Source: Tetracentron sinense (taxonomy: Eukaryota; Streptophyta; Magnoliopsida; Trochodendrales; Trochodendraceae). Taken from it: a DNA stretch of 64,000 nucleotides. Each line of letters opens with the position of its first letter. Positions within the stretch are counted from its first letter, which is position 1. Position numbers and translations under genes: made by a program. The notes beneath the pieces were generated by a model. That model was not told where the DNA came from. It was given only the letters and a program-made list of their open reading frames with translations, and did no database searches. Of the stretch, positions 21,841-35,161 are shown one piece after another. The stretch covers positions 1 through 64,000 of the forward strand of contig JABCRI010000149.1 in NCBI GenBank assembly GCA_015143295.1, given 5' to 3'.

Positions 21841-23036
21841 ATGGTAGCTCTGCTCTCAGCTCTTTCAATACTGGTAGCTTTACTAGCAAACACAGCTCTG
21901 TCTCTAGAGTTCCACTTCTATAGAAATTCATGTCGCCAAGCAGATATGGTGGTGAGAAGGATAGTTAAACAACATTTTAATAAAGATCCATCTCTGTCAG
22001 TTGGCTTACTTCGACTGCATTTCCATGATTGTTTCATCAGAGTACTATTTTAAGCTCACTTCTTTTCTTATGTTCTCTAGTTTATGAATCATTAAAATGT
22101 TTTATTTTTTTTTGACACTTGGGAGCTAATCTTACTGCAGGGATCTGAGGCTCACTTTCTAGTGCTGACAGTTTTTCCCTATCCTCTTACTGTGATTTAA
22201 TGTTTGATTTACTAAATGGGTATTAACTGTTCTTGAGATTGATTTTGATTTTGGAAGCTCATCTTGTTGCAGGGTTGTGATGCTTCTGTTCTTCTAGACA
22301 GTAAAGGAGAAAATGTGGCAGAAAAAGAAGCTTCCCCAAACTTGAGTCTAAGAGGATTCGAGGTGATTGACGAGATAAAAATGGAGTTAGAGAAGCAATG
22401 CAGAGGTGTTGTTTCTTGGGCAGACATACTGGCGTTTGCGACCCGAGATGGAGTAGCTTTATCTGGAGGATCATCTTATCATATACCAACTGGGAGAAGA
22501 GACGGGACGATTTCTACCATAGGAGATGTTCAACTCCCTGGTCCATCTTTCTCCATCGATGCTGCTTTGAGTGCTTTCAAAGTGATTAATCTTGATTTGG
22601 ATGATCTCACTACATTACTAGGTAAAGCTGATAAACTGGATGGTTAAGATCATCCATTCAGGTCATTGGTAGACTTCTCTTATATCCTCATTTGTTAATT
22701 GGATGGAGAATTTGATATTATTTATTTTTATTTTTTTAGGTGCTCACAGTATCGGATTCTGCCATGACTACGACACCTTTTAATCTAGATAGTTCCTTCT
22801 ATCGTGGGGTGCTTGACGGGGAAGCGATTCTTCAGTTGGATCAAGAACTGGCCTTCACTGATGTTACTCGTACATTGGCATTAACCTACGTAAACAAGCC
22901 CAATGTTTTCCAGCGGAAATTTTCCAAAGCCATGATCAAATTGGGGAATGTGAATGTTTTAACAGGGCAACAGGGAGAGATTAGATTGAATTGCAGAAGA
23001 ATAAAAATGGGAGCCACTGAATTTATTGTAAATTAA
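21841..23036 (+). pseudogene. PRX: Peroxidase D pseudogene (paralogue of B)
   Basis: Exons 21841-22041 and 22273-22621 are open and resemble B (signal peptide, [20 protein letters not shown]). In exon 2 the conserved SCADIL reads SWADIL (Cys to Trp). The third exon starts at 22740 but has lost 161 bp relative to B (B 15034-15194), so GAHSIGFC runs into HDYDTF-stop. The rest of the exon (PFNLDSSFYRG to LTGQQGEIRLNCRR) remains open in the shifted frame up to 23036. Use of a cryptic AG ten bases downstream (CACAG) would reconnect the frame, but would remove the proximal histidine segment. The deletion also removes two cysteines of the third disulfide. No active peroxidase is possible. Confidence 0.88.
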
Positions 23037-23267
23037 AATTTTCTGCGCTTCTATTGAGTTTAACTCCTTCAAATAATGTCACAAACAGAAATTCATATCT
23101 TTTCTTTTATTTTTCCTAAATTTTTATTCTTAGGAAACATTGAAAATGCAATAACATATATCAAGAAACAAAACAGTGAGGAGAGCAACTAAATTCAGTT
23201 ATTGTCATAACCCATAGCTCTTAAGAAAGATAACCACACAAACAGTCCAAACCAATTAACCCCGTTT

Positions 23268-24611
23268 CTAGCTATTAACTACAGCGCTTTGTTTCCTCAT
23301 TTCACCTGATGATCCTGTCTTAACATCGATCTGACCCATCTTCTCCATGGAACTGGCAAACTCTAGAAAGAAATTTTTAAGTGAGCCTTGGAGGAGTTGA
23401 GTGATGAAAGATTTTGAAGTGGAGTTTGTGATTAGAGCTGCATCGGATTCAAATAGACCTCGTCTCTTAAGTAAAAGTGAGTAGTAGCTAAGGTCGAAGG
23501 TCCTGAAACTGCCTGGATCCATTTCCACATTTGTCGTAGTATCATTTGGTGTCTTGCACTTGTTCGCCTTAAGATTTGCAGCGTACTCGCTATCTAGAGA
23601 AGGATCTTGATCACCTACCCCAGTAAAATTGTAGAGGCGGTCCGAGAATGAGGGACATTGAGAGATACCAATTGTGTGAGCCCCTGTGATATTAAGCTAA
23701 AAAAGGTTATTAATCTGTGATATGATTTGTGAGTAAGATTTCCGGTACCTAATAGTTCTTAGCTTACCAGATAGCAGAACCAGATCTTTTACATTGAGTC
23801 CTTTGTTAGCGAAAAGTGTTCGGAGAGTAGTGAAGTTGCTAGTTGGACCAGGGATATTAGATAATGCCTCCGAGGACCTTGAGATAACGCCGTCTCTTCG
23901 ACCAGTTTGAACTTTCCAAAAAGGACCTCCCTGTTGTCCACAGGAAATATATACCATGAAAAAGAACTAAAGAAGAAGAAAAAAGTGACAGGTTTTTTGA
24001 AATCTTACTGTGGCTACAATTGAGTTCCTTGCGACTAAAGCAAGAACATCGGCACAGGAGACAATGCCTGGGCATTCGGCTTCTAGTAAGGTCTTCACCC
24101 TGTCAATGAAGTCGAAACCTCGGAGGGACAGATTTGGAGTACCATCCTTTTCAGCATGGTTGCTTGAAGTGGAATTCACTAGTACAGATCCATCACAACC
24201 CTGATAAGCAAAACAATATCTTCTTATATCATCTGAACCTAAATAACCACTATACTGAGACATCTAAAAGGAGGAAAATCTGTGAATACTAACATATCCA
24301 TAAGAAAACCCTGAAAATTCAAGAGAGAACACTTTCACTTCTTACAGAAATAAAGAGTCTTTAAAAGTAGATATTTGAAAATCAGAACAGAGAAAGAAGA
24401 GGAAACTCACCCTCACAAAGCAATCATGGAAGTGCATTCTTATAATGGTCGCTGCCAAAGATGGAGCATTCGGGATATGCTTACTGACAAAGTCTAGCAC
24501 AATCTTCTCTGCTTTGGGGCAGCTATTAGAGTAAAAATCCATTCTCAAATCAGCTAGAGCTGAACCTAGAAATCCTAAAATACACAAGAGTATAATCCCA
24601 ACACAGCCCAT
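23268..24611 (-). CDS. PRX: Peroxidase E, paralogue of C with altered C-terminal cysteine
   Basis: Exons 24411-24611, 24009-24200, 23768-23930 and 23268-23683; 323 codons without a stop. It has the haem-pocket motifs MHFHDCFVR and GAHTIG. Against C: the first ATG is lost (start at the second, MGCVG), the last cysteine is serine (RKQSAVVNS instead of RKQCAIVNS), VPTGRRDG reads VQTGRRDG, and ARDSIV reads ARNSIV. The serine removes one partner of the disulfide that ties the C-terminus to SCAD in this family. It could be translated, but its stability is doubtful, so it may be an early pseudogene. The promoter region matches that of C closely. Confidence 0.85.
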
Positions 24612-24760
24612 TCTTGCCCTTTCTTTTTTTGGAATGTTGATAGTTTGAAAGAAACTTCAGTGTCTACTGTATGAGTTTCTCTCTACTAAGATTTATAGCC
24701 CTCCTCCTATTATTTGAATTGAGCTACAACTTACAAGCTAAGAAGGAAAACAGTTGAAGT

Positions 24761-25200
24761 GGGGGTGGCCCGGCCCCCAGCAGGTTGGCAGTTGGCTTCC
24801 CCTTTAGCTTATTTTTATTTTATTTTTAATCCTGTTCTTATCTTTTCCTGGTAGTTTCATTGTCATGCACCGCTAAAAGGTCAAAAGAGATAACGTGATT
24901 GGAAGATTTCGCTGATAGTTTCATGATAATAATGTGACTGTAAGCGGTAAAAAGGGCAAAAGTACCTTAAACGGGCAATGTTTCATGGTATATTAATAGT
25001 TCCATGGGAATGTTATGCATGACGTACACCTTTTTGGTGGAATGTTACTGTGTAACCCGCACACACATATGCTAAAACTTACCCCGAGGACCAAAACCCA
25101 AAGCCCATTTCCCTATTCATGTTAAACCCATGAACCAAAACCCAAGGCACATTCCCCATCCATGTTAAACCCATTATCCTACTCAGGTTAAACCCATAAC
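24761..25200. repeat. Third, truncated module start
   Basis: Begins GGGGGTGGCCCGGCCCCCAG and follows the module spacer with internal losses (it jumps from the 11100 type to the 11835 type of sequence at about 25028) until about 25200. No peroxidase exons follow from this copy; the F block begins at about 25381. 25201-25380 shows nothing recognisable. Confidence 0.75.
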
Positions 25201-25673
25201 CAAGGTGTGCAGACTACAAACAACCCTCATGTAATTGGAGGATACCATAGCGGAAAATGATATATAATTTTTTTTATGAAATACACATTCATTTCTTACT
25301 TGGCTTCTTTGAGAGAGACTGCTTAGGCTCATTCAGATAAAGATAAGTAGACGTTGTTGCAGTATGCAGATGTGGTGTTTAAAAGACTTTGGAAGCGACC
25401 CGATAACCTCAAGTCTCCAACTATTAAAGGGTCATGGATACAACTATAGGATGCAACGGCTTGAGTAATTGGTAGATGAATCGTGGAATTGACTTCTTAT
25501 CATAATTTATGGTATTGTACAGAGTTTGCCTATCCTATTCTATCGAGTCCTTCACGATGATTGGCTATTAATAGCCCATGTACGCCTAAATTTTTAAGCG
25601 GTCATGGGGCTTTATTCTAGATTGGTGGGGGCCACATACACTTGAGTAAGCTTCTTCTAGGGATTTCTTAACC

Positions 25674-25944
25674 GGCCTCGGATTCTCTCTAGTGAAGCCA
25701 GAAAGGGTTCTTGGGCGTCCACAAAATAAAGGACATGTGGTGGAGAAGTCAAAATCATGGGTTCTCACACTAAAAGACATGTGGCGATAAATGGGTGAAA
25801 ATAAGGAAGAAAGATATCAGGTGGGAAGAAGTCAAAATCATGGGGAGAAAATGAGCTGACATCTCCCCTTTTCACGCCACCTATTGCATGATGTATGGAA
25901 GCCCGAGACCACTTGTCTGGCTTCGCCAAAGACAATCCTGAGCC
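25674..25944. mobile_element. Mutator-type MITE, duplicate of 3738-4008
   Basis: Same ends and position as the copy at 3738, carried along by the segmental duplication. The left flank TTCTTAACC is kept; the right flank has mutated to TTCGTGACC. Confidence 0.8.
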
Positions 25945-25978
25945 TTCGTGACCTCGTCATCTTGAAGATCTCATGAAA

Positions 25979-26302
25979 GTTCGAACCCCTAGAGGTCGCC
26001 ACATGTCTCCTTTGACACCCCTTAACCATGGGTAAGGTTCACCCACCCCTAGGGTTCACCCATCCATCCTTGGTTTTTTTTTAAAAAAATATTAATTCTT
26101 TTTTTTTAAATTAAAAACTTTTTTTAATATTAAAAGAACTCTAAAAACAGTTTTTTTAATTTTAGAAATAATAATTAATATATAAAAAAAACCACGGATG
26201 GATGGGTGAACCCTAGGGGGTTGAACCTTACCCATGGTTAAGGAGTGTCCAAGGAGACACGTGGCGACCTCTAGGGGTTCGAACTCGAGAGGATCCTGAG
26301 CC
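25979..26302. mobile_element. Foldback MITE specific to the F copy
   Basis: Inverted arms GTTCGAACCCCTAGAGGTCG and complement, with an AT-rich loop of the same family as 4149-4500. CTCATGAAA is on both sides (25970-25978 and 26303-26311), a 9-bp duplication. The A copy at about 4034-4042 has a single CTCATGAAA, so the insertion came after the duplication. The right end has about 18 extra bases outside the inverted arm. Confidence 0.75.
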
Positions 26303-26400
26303 CTCATGAAAACGTCTTCAACGACGTAGTTTTTCTTTGGTACTTAAGATAGTCACTAGGTTGGAAAGTTAGGATCGTACGTTGCATCTTGATTTAAGCG

Positions 26401-26735
26401 TCAAATCCTCTACGGTCTAAAAGTTGCCACGTGTCTCCTTTGACACCCCTTAACTGTGGGTAAGGTTCACCCACCCCTAGGGTTCACCCACTCATTTTTG
26501 GTTTTTTTAAAAAATATTAATTCATTTTTTTAAATTAAAAAACTGTTTTTAGAGTTTTTTTAATATTAAAAACAGTTTTTTAATTTTAAAAAAAGAATTA
26601 ATATTTTATAAAAAGAAACCAAAAATGGGTGGGTGAACCCTAGGGGTGGGTGACCTTACCCTCGGTTAAGGGGTGTCAAAGGAGACACGTGGTGACCTCT
26701 AGGGATAACCGGATTTGCCAAATCCGGTTATCACC
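26401..26735. mobile_element. Foldback MITE, duplicate of 4149-4500
   Basis: Same inverted arms with CACCCACCCCTAGGGTTCAC and an AT-rich centre. The left terminal palindrome seen in the A copy is replaced here by CGGTCTAAAAG, while the right one is complete. Confidence 0.75.
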
Positions 26736-27088
26736 GTAGATGATTTGGCTCCATTGATTTTTTTGGGGAATGAGAGAAACAAAATGTAATGTGAAGTGGA
26801 TGGTTCAGATCGTCCAAATGACGTCCCGGTTGGACTTTACAGAAGCATGTGGCATATATAGAGCTAAAAATAGATTAACAAATAGTCTTATTAATTATTT
26901 GTGATCACAAGTCAATAAAATGCAAGATCGGCCCTCCACAACGTGGTAGAGATTCTACTTATTGTCCACGATTCGCTCTCAAGATTCGGGAAACCAAGTC
27001 AAAGGAAACCCAAACTTAAACAAAACCGTTCATGTTGCAAACATTAAAAAAAAAAACACTAGCCGTTAACCACAGCATATTTTAGCCG

Positions 27089-28719
<1,631 letters not shown>

Positions 28720-29702
28720 CTAATCCTTTGAATGTGTCCTAGTAAGGTTGTCATTGCATTGAAGATGAATTGTAATGATATTTTAAGTTTTTGATAAGGT
28801 TGGATTGATATTTCTAAGAGCAAAACACAAGGGTTGACTTAACTATTTTACAAGAAAAACATCAATTTCCTCGAGTTAGAATAAGAGGCATGAAGTTGCA
28901 TCCGAGAGTGGCGTAGCACTCCCCCCTTGAATCTAGGGAGCCCACTTTCGATCGTGTGCTTGAACTTTGGGTCGTGAACAAAAAAGTATTGTATGACTTG
29001 TACCAGTTTAAGCTACATCTGTGATTCTACCTTCTAATCAACCACCAATGGAAAGAGTTTGCAAGGAAAGACGAAATCTAAACTCGACGTGCTTAGAAAA
29101 CTAGACCCAAACCCTTTGGAGGCAGGCACCAGATAGTATTTTAATCTAGTTACCCCATCTTTTTGTGTGTGTTTAAAATCTCTCTCTCGATTGAGGTATT
29201 TTTGAATTTTAGATTAGACGAGAGGGGATTTACTATTTAGATGAGTATTTCTAAAATTTAAATTATAGAGTTGTTATTTTTGGTACAATCATCATTCAAC
29301 TAATTATATTGGGTGCTTTCCAATCCTTCATTTCAACATTAAAAAACTGGAACACAAATCTTCCTCAATGGAGAACACACTTCTAGCTACCACTTGAACA
29401 TCTAATGAGGTGTATTATAGAAGGGGTGTTTAATTAAGACGTTGTTGTTTCATTTACTGGTTGCAAAAACATATGAAAAAGTAACAAGAGTCAGTCTATC
29501 GATGATGAAGGAAGACTTCAAGTCTCTAAAAACGTGTGGTTGAATATGGTGGTTTCCTTTGGTCATTAGATCTCTTCATTATCTCTTTGGTAGTTTCCTA
29601 CAGTGGGTAGATCCCTTTATTATCTCTTCATTGTAGCCCATAGTAAGTTTCCTAATGTGGTTAGATCTCTCTTAATTGTAATCACATTCAAGTATAAATA
29701 CC

Positions 29703-30120
29703 TGTTGGAAGTTGTCATGAATTCAATCCGGGTTCATGATGACCCGTTTGGCGACCTGGATGACCCGAAGAATGGGCAATGAGTGGAAATTTTGACCCAA
29801 CTATGGACCCGACCTATTTTGGGTATTTTATCCATATTGTCTTTATGTTGTAACCCTAATTATATGAGATATTTTTTAGGATTTATTTCGTAAGAGAGGA
29901 GAATTTTTTTTTAGGTGTATTGGGAAGAAGGTTTTCTGAGTGAGAGCATTGTAAAATCTTCTGTTGAATATAGTGATTGATCACCACTGCCCGTGGACGT
30001 AGGCATATTGCCGAACCACGTAAATCGTGTCTCTCTGTTGGTTTGTTTCTCTCTTCTATTTGGTTTTGATTTACTGTTTTTGTATTCGTTTCACTATTAT
30101 TTGCATGCTTTCTCACAACA
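29703..30120 (+). mobile_element. Nested solo LTR, second copy
   Basis: Same 418-bp insert as 7475-7892, with ATACC and ATATT at its borders. It explains why the two LTRs of this Copia differ so much in length. Confidence 0.8.
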
Positions 30121-30251
30121 ATATTAATTACTAGGCTAGGGTTCTAAACGTTTTTGTGTGTGAACGCCTATACCTCTTTTCTCCCTACGGTTTCTCTTGG
30201 ATTCTTTATGATATCAGAGTTACAAAGCTTTCAATACTCATAGCTTTGTCA

Positions 30252-31076
30252 ATGGTGGTTTCACTATCAACGTCGAATTTGAGTTCTCTCTCCCTCACCA
30301 CTAGTTCTCTTCATCATCTCATCAATGTCGTTTCAGTTAAACTAAACTCAACCAATTTTTTAGTTTGGAGAACAAAGATTTTTCCTCTCATTGAAAGCTT
30401 GAAAGTTAGTTATCTTCTACAAGAAGATCTGCTGGCTGAAATCATAAGGAATGATAAAGGCAAGGCGGAATCAAATCCTAGCTATGGAAAATGGAAAGAA
30501 GGAGATTTGTTATTACACAGTTGGATTAATGGAATGCTGTCAAAAGAAGCTCTCTATTTAGTTGTTGGTAGCAACACAACAAAAGAAGTCCGTGAATGTC
30601 TTGAAGAGAACTTTATTCAAGCCACAAAGGATCGTGACATACAACTCAAACAACAGATGCAAGATACGTGTTTGGGTTCTCAATCGTTAGCTGATAATGT
30701 AAAATCTTTAAAGACCATATTTGATGGTCTCACTGCCATTCAAAATCCAGTGCCTGATGATGAAAAATTTATCTCTATGAGCAAAGGTCTTGGACAACGA
30801 TACAATGTGTTGGTTACATTCATGTTGGCCAAACCTCCCTTTCCTACATACTCGCAATTTGTTACGACGGTGCAAAGCTATCATCTGCTTATGAAAAACA
30901 TGGAGCCTAAACCAAAACCAGTTAATCATAGTCTGGCATTCTTTGGCCAACGATCCAATGATTTTAATAGTAATTTCAATGGAGGTCGTGGGAATGGTGG
31001 TCATTATTATGGTAGAGGAAGAGGAGGCTTCTTTAAGGGTGATTTTAATTCTTGTGGTTGTGGTTTTTGCACGTGA
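30252..31076 (+). pseudogene. Copia gag, truncated by a stop
   Basis: Starts MVVSLSTSNLSSLS; KLNSTNFLVWRTKIFPLIES marks the gag N-terminal domain, followed by the LKQQMQD...GLTAIQNP region and an N/G-rich tail (FNGGRGNGGHYYGRGRGGF). It ends at TGA (31074-31076) before the zinc knuckle; the knuckle PCQICGRASYSALRC survives in frame further on, at about 31296-31341, so the stop is a mutation. Confidence 0.8.
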
Positions 31077-31391
31077 GGGACAACAAGTTTTCATCCATTT
31101 AATCAAGGATTTTGGCCACCACATCAAAATCAAGGATTTAATTCAAATCAAGGTTTCAATTCAAATCAACAATCCACAACCACAACAGGTAATGAATTCA
31201 ATGGTGAAAACCAATTTAATTTTAATACACCTAGACCTGCAAGTATACCAGAGGGACGGCCACCCATGGTTCAAGGGAATCAAAATCTTCCTATCCCTTG
31301 TCAGATATGTGGGCGTGCTAGTTATTCTGCACTTCGGTGCTAATATCATTGAGATTTCTCTTATCAGGCTCAAGAGAATCTCCCTCCAACC

Positions 31392-34300
31392 TTGGCGTTT
31401 GTCACTTTGAATGAGCATCAAGATCACAATATGTATCTGGATACTAGAGGTAGTGCACACATGACCAATGATTCAAGTAAATTAACCAACTTGTCTCCTT
31501 GTAGTGGTCCAAATAAAGTGGTTATTGGTGATGGCTCACAATTGAATATATCTCATATTGGGCATGCCTCTATTTACTCTAATTTTGGAATCATGAAATA
31601 GAATGATGTATTGGTTGTACCTGAGTTACAAAAAAAGTTGATTTCAGTTAGTCAATTGGCTAAAGATAATTCATGCAGTATTGAATTTACTAATTGTGGA
31701 TTTCTGATAAAGGATCAAGACATGGGGAAAATCCTAGCAACAAGGATAGGAAAGGAAATTTATATGCTCTTGATGGTGATGCAGTCAAAGCCTTAGTTGC
31801 AGTCAAATCAGGAAAGGCACTAGAAAATGTTTGGCACCAGCATTTAGGGCATCCCAACTCAAAGTTGTTGAAGTTTTTAAGTTCTCAAAAAATTATTGAA
31901 GTTAGTACTTGGTTGAAGAGTCCTACTGTTTGTGTTAGATGTTAGATGGGTAAAAGCTGTAGGTTCCCATTTTCTTTGAGTAATAAAAGAACTGTTATTC
32001 CTCTTTCAAAAATTCATTGTGACATTTGGGGACTTGCTCTTGGTGCTTCTTTTCAACAAATGAGATTTTATGCAGTATTTGTGGATGAATACTCTTGATT
32101 CACATGGATTTGTCCTCTTGAAAATAAATCAGATTTCTTTGAGGCCTTCAAAAAATTTCAGAAATTGGTTGAGAATCAATTTTCTACAAAGATTAAAATT
32201 TTCCAGAGTGATGAAGGTGGATAATTTCAGTCTAAAAACTTTATTACTCATTTGGAAAATTGTGGAATTATGAGACAAATTTCTTGTCCAAGAACACCGA
32301 AACAAAATGGTGTTGCAGAAAGGAATCATTGACATATTGTTGAGATGGGATTAACTCTACTTTTTCATGCTGAGATGCCTAGGTTTTATGGGTTGAGGCC
32401 TTTTCACTGTTGTTCATTTAATCAACAAGTTGTCATCTACAATTATTGGTATGGAGACACCTTTTTAAAAAAACTTTATGAAGCTCAGCCTGACTATTCT
32501 CTTTAAAGGTGTTTGATTGCAGATGTTTTTCATATTTACGAAATAAAGCAACAAATAAATTTCTGCCCAAATCATACCCATGTGTGTTTGTTGGGTATAG
32601 TACTGTGCACAAGGGATTTTAGTGCTATCATTCTACTTCCAAAAAAAATTTCATCTCAAGACATGTTGTTTTTGATGAATCTATTTTTCCCTTCACCGAA
32701 TTGTCATCCCTATTGACTCCAGCTCAAGGCTCTAGGCCTATCACTACTTACTCAAAGTTTTCATAGTAGAATTTTCCATTACAATATGAATCCATTAAAC
32801 CATCAAGTGATGACTTGATTCCCGAGCCTAGTGACTTTTCACCACATGCGACTGCCAATGTTGAAGGGAAAATCTCACTAACACTATAGTTGATGATGCT
32901 TTAGTGAATTTTCCTGATGATACGGACATGCCTGAACCTTCTATTGCAGCCATGATTGTTCTGATGAGACACTTGAATAGGATATTATGTCAAACAATGA
33001 AGAGGAACTCGCAATGCAGAGCATTGAGACAAATTCTCCATATGTCGCCATTGATGTTTTTAATCCTACAAGATTGCAAGATCAATTAGTTATTGATCTT
33101 GACATACAAAGTGGAAAGAGTCAGAACCTTTCCTCTGCAGCTTTGCCCTCTTCTTCCACATTGTCTGCACCTAATGCTCGTATTATGGATACTAGGTTTA
33201 AGACAAAATTAGCATTAGCTGCCCTTTTACCTACAATCTCTACAACCAATGTTCATGTCATGGAGACAAGATCAAAGACAAAACCAGCTCCAACATCTCA
33301 ACTTGGCCTTACAACAACAAGAACATATGTCCAAGAGCCTCAAACTGTCTAGGAAGCTATGCAACATCCACAGTGGGTTGATGCGATGAAAGAAGAATTA
33401 AGTTCCATCGCTCTTAATGGTACATGGGTACTTGTACCACGTACAATTGATATGAATGTAGTTGGTTCATGCACGGTGGGTATACAAGACCAAGTTGAGG
33501 GGTAATGGATCAATTGACAGATATAAAGCTTGCCTTGTTGCTAAGGGATACAACCAACAAGAAGGTATTGATTTTGATGAAACATTTAGTCATGTCATTA
33601 AACCTACCAATGTTCGTATTGTTGTTTCTCTTGCTATTGTTCGTAATTGGCCCATTAGACAACTTGATGTCAAAAATGCTTTCTTTCGTGACTTTCTTCG
33701 TAAGACTGTCTATATGGAACACCCACCGACTTTCGTAGATTTTTCATTTCCTAATCATGTTTGTTGTCTCAAAAAGGCTATCTATGGTCTCTCCTCAAGC
33801 TTGGTTTGATCGTTTCAGCATGTTTCTTTTGAGTGTTGGCTTTGTTTGTAGCAAAGCTGATTCTTCCTTGTTTGTTCTTCATTGCTCTCAGGTTGTTATT
33901 TTGTTGTTACTCTATGTTGATGATATTATTGTTACTAGTGAAAATCCTTCTCTCTTGACTCAGCTATTTACAAAGTTGAGTTCAGAATTTGCAATGAAGG
34001 ATCTTGGTCCCCTTTATTATTTTCTTGGCATAGAGGTAACACACTTCTTTGGTGCTCTTTTTCTTTCTCAAACTAAATATGCTCAAGATATTTTATCTCG
34101 GTCTGATATGTTGAACAACAAATCTTGTAGTACATCCTTAGTACAAAAACACAATTTACATGCCTCTTCAGGCGATCCGATTGATGGAACTCAATATCGC
34201 AGCATTGTTGGAGCTTTGCAATATCTCACCATGACTCGACCTGACCTTACCCATGCTGTAAACTTTGTCTGCCAGTTTATGAATGAACCAACTACATTAC

Positions 34301-34917
34301 ATTATCAAGCTGTTAAGAGAATCATTCGATATCTCAAAGGGACATTACATTATGGGGTTCAGATTGTCTCTCAGTCTTCCTTGAACCTTTATGCATTTTC
34401 CAATGTTGATTGGGCTAGTTGTCTTGACACTAGGAGGTCAACTATAGGTTATTGTGTTTATCTGGGTTCAAATTGAATTTCTTGGGCAGCTAAGAAGCAA
34501 CCAACTGTGGCTCGGTCCAATGCAGAGGTAGAATACCGAGCTTTAGCATCAATTACTGTAGAATTGACTTGGATCTCCTATGTTTTGTACGACATCAGTG
34601 TTTATCTTGCTCAACCTCCTGTGCTATTTTGTGACAATCTTAGTGCTCTCTATTTAATAGTCAATCCTGTGTTTCATGCTCGCACAAAATACATAAAGAT
34701 TGACTATCATTTTGTTCGCGAGAAAGTAGCTTTGGGAGCTTTAATTACTCAATTTGTCACCTCGTCCAATCAGCTAACGGACGTTTTCACTAAACCCTTA
34801 CCCAAGCTATCCTTTCAAAGTTTACAAGACAAGCTGGGTGTGGTTCCTGCACCACCCTCTAGCTTGAGGGGGAGTGATGAATTAATACTCCCAGTCTCCA
34901 AAAACGTGTGTGGCTGA
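31392..34917 (+). pseudogene. Copia pol remnants: protease, integrase, reverse transcriptase, RNase H
   Basis: Protease-like YLDTRGSAHMTND (active-site DSGA altered) at about 31433; the pre-integrase motif VWHQHLGHPNSKLLKFL at about 31831 with following cysteines broken by a stop; degenerate integrase between 31980 and 32420; RT from about 33462 (DRYKACLVAKGYNQQEGIDF, LDVKNAF, and LLLYVDDIIV at 33901-33930); RNase H with VDWASCLDTRRSTIGYCVY and, after one stop, NAEVEYRALASITVELTWI up to 34917. Several frameshifts and stops separate the pieces. The best preserved part is 33757-34917. Confidence 0.85.
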
Positions 34918-35161
34918 ATATGGTGTAGTTTCCTTTGGTCATTAGATCTCTTCATTATCTCTTTGGTAGTTTCCTATAGTGGGTAGATCTCTTTGTTATC
35001 TCTTCATTGTAACCTATAGTAAGTTTCCTAATTTGGTTAGATCTCACTTAATTGTAATCTTATTCAAGCATAAATACTAATTACTAGGCTAGAGTTCTAC
35101 ACGTTTTTGTATGTGAACACCTATACCTATTTTCTCCCTATAGTTTCTCTTGGATTCTTTA

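Larger units (their letters stand above)
18661..24760. repeat. Tandem module 2: convergent peroxidase pair D/E plus spacer
   Basis: Same start motif, gene order and orientation as module 1, with offset about 7751 at B/D and 6099 at C/E. It lacks the MITEs at 11152 and 13286 and the nested insertion behind B, but has a TRIM at 20900-21450, an expanded C-rich tract at 20343-20406 and a 161-bp deletion in D. A 24761-25200 stretch repeats the start of the module and then stops. Confidence 0.88.
29503..35161 (+). mobile_element. Degenerate full-length Copia LTR retrotransposon
   Basis: 5' LTR 29503-30208 (706 bp, of which 418 bp are a nested solo LTR), 3' LTR 34875-35161 (287 bp). The primer-binding site TGATATCAGAGTT follows the 5' LTR, and a purine run TTGAGGGGGAG precedes the 3' LTR. 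Flanks ATCGA and ATCGG fit a 5-bp duplication with one change; the G block at about 56435 shows the uninterrupted sequence. The order gag, protease, integrase, reverse transcriptase, RNase H identifies Copia. Many stops and shifts make it inactive. Confidence 0.88.

Noticed and set aside
30708-31460. Minus-strand frames opposite the Copia gag
   Set aside because: Shadows of the gag reading frame on the other strand with no domain of their own.
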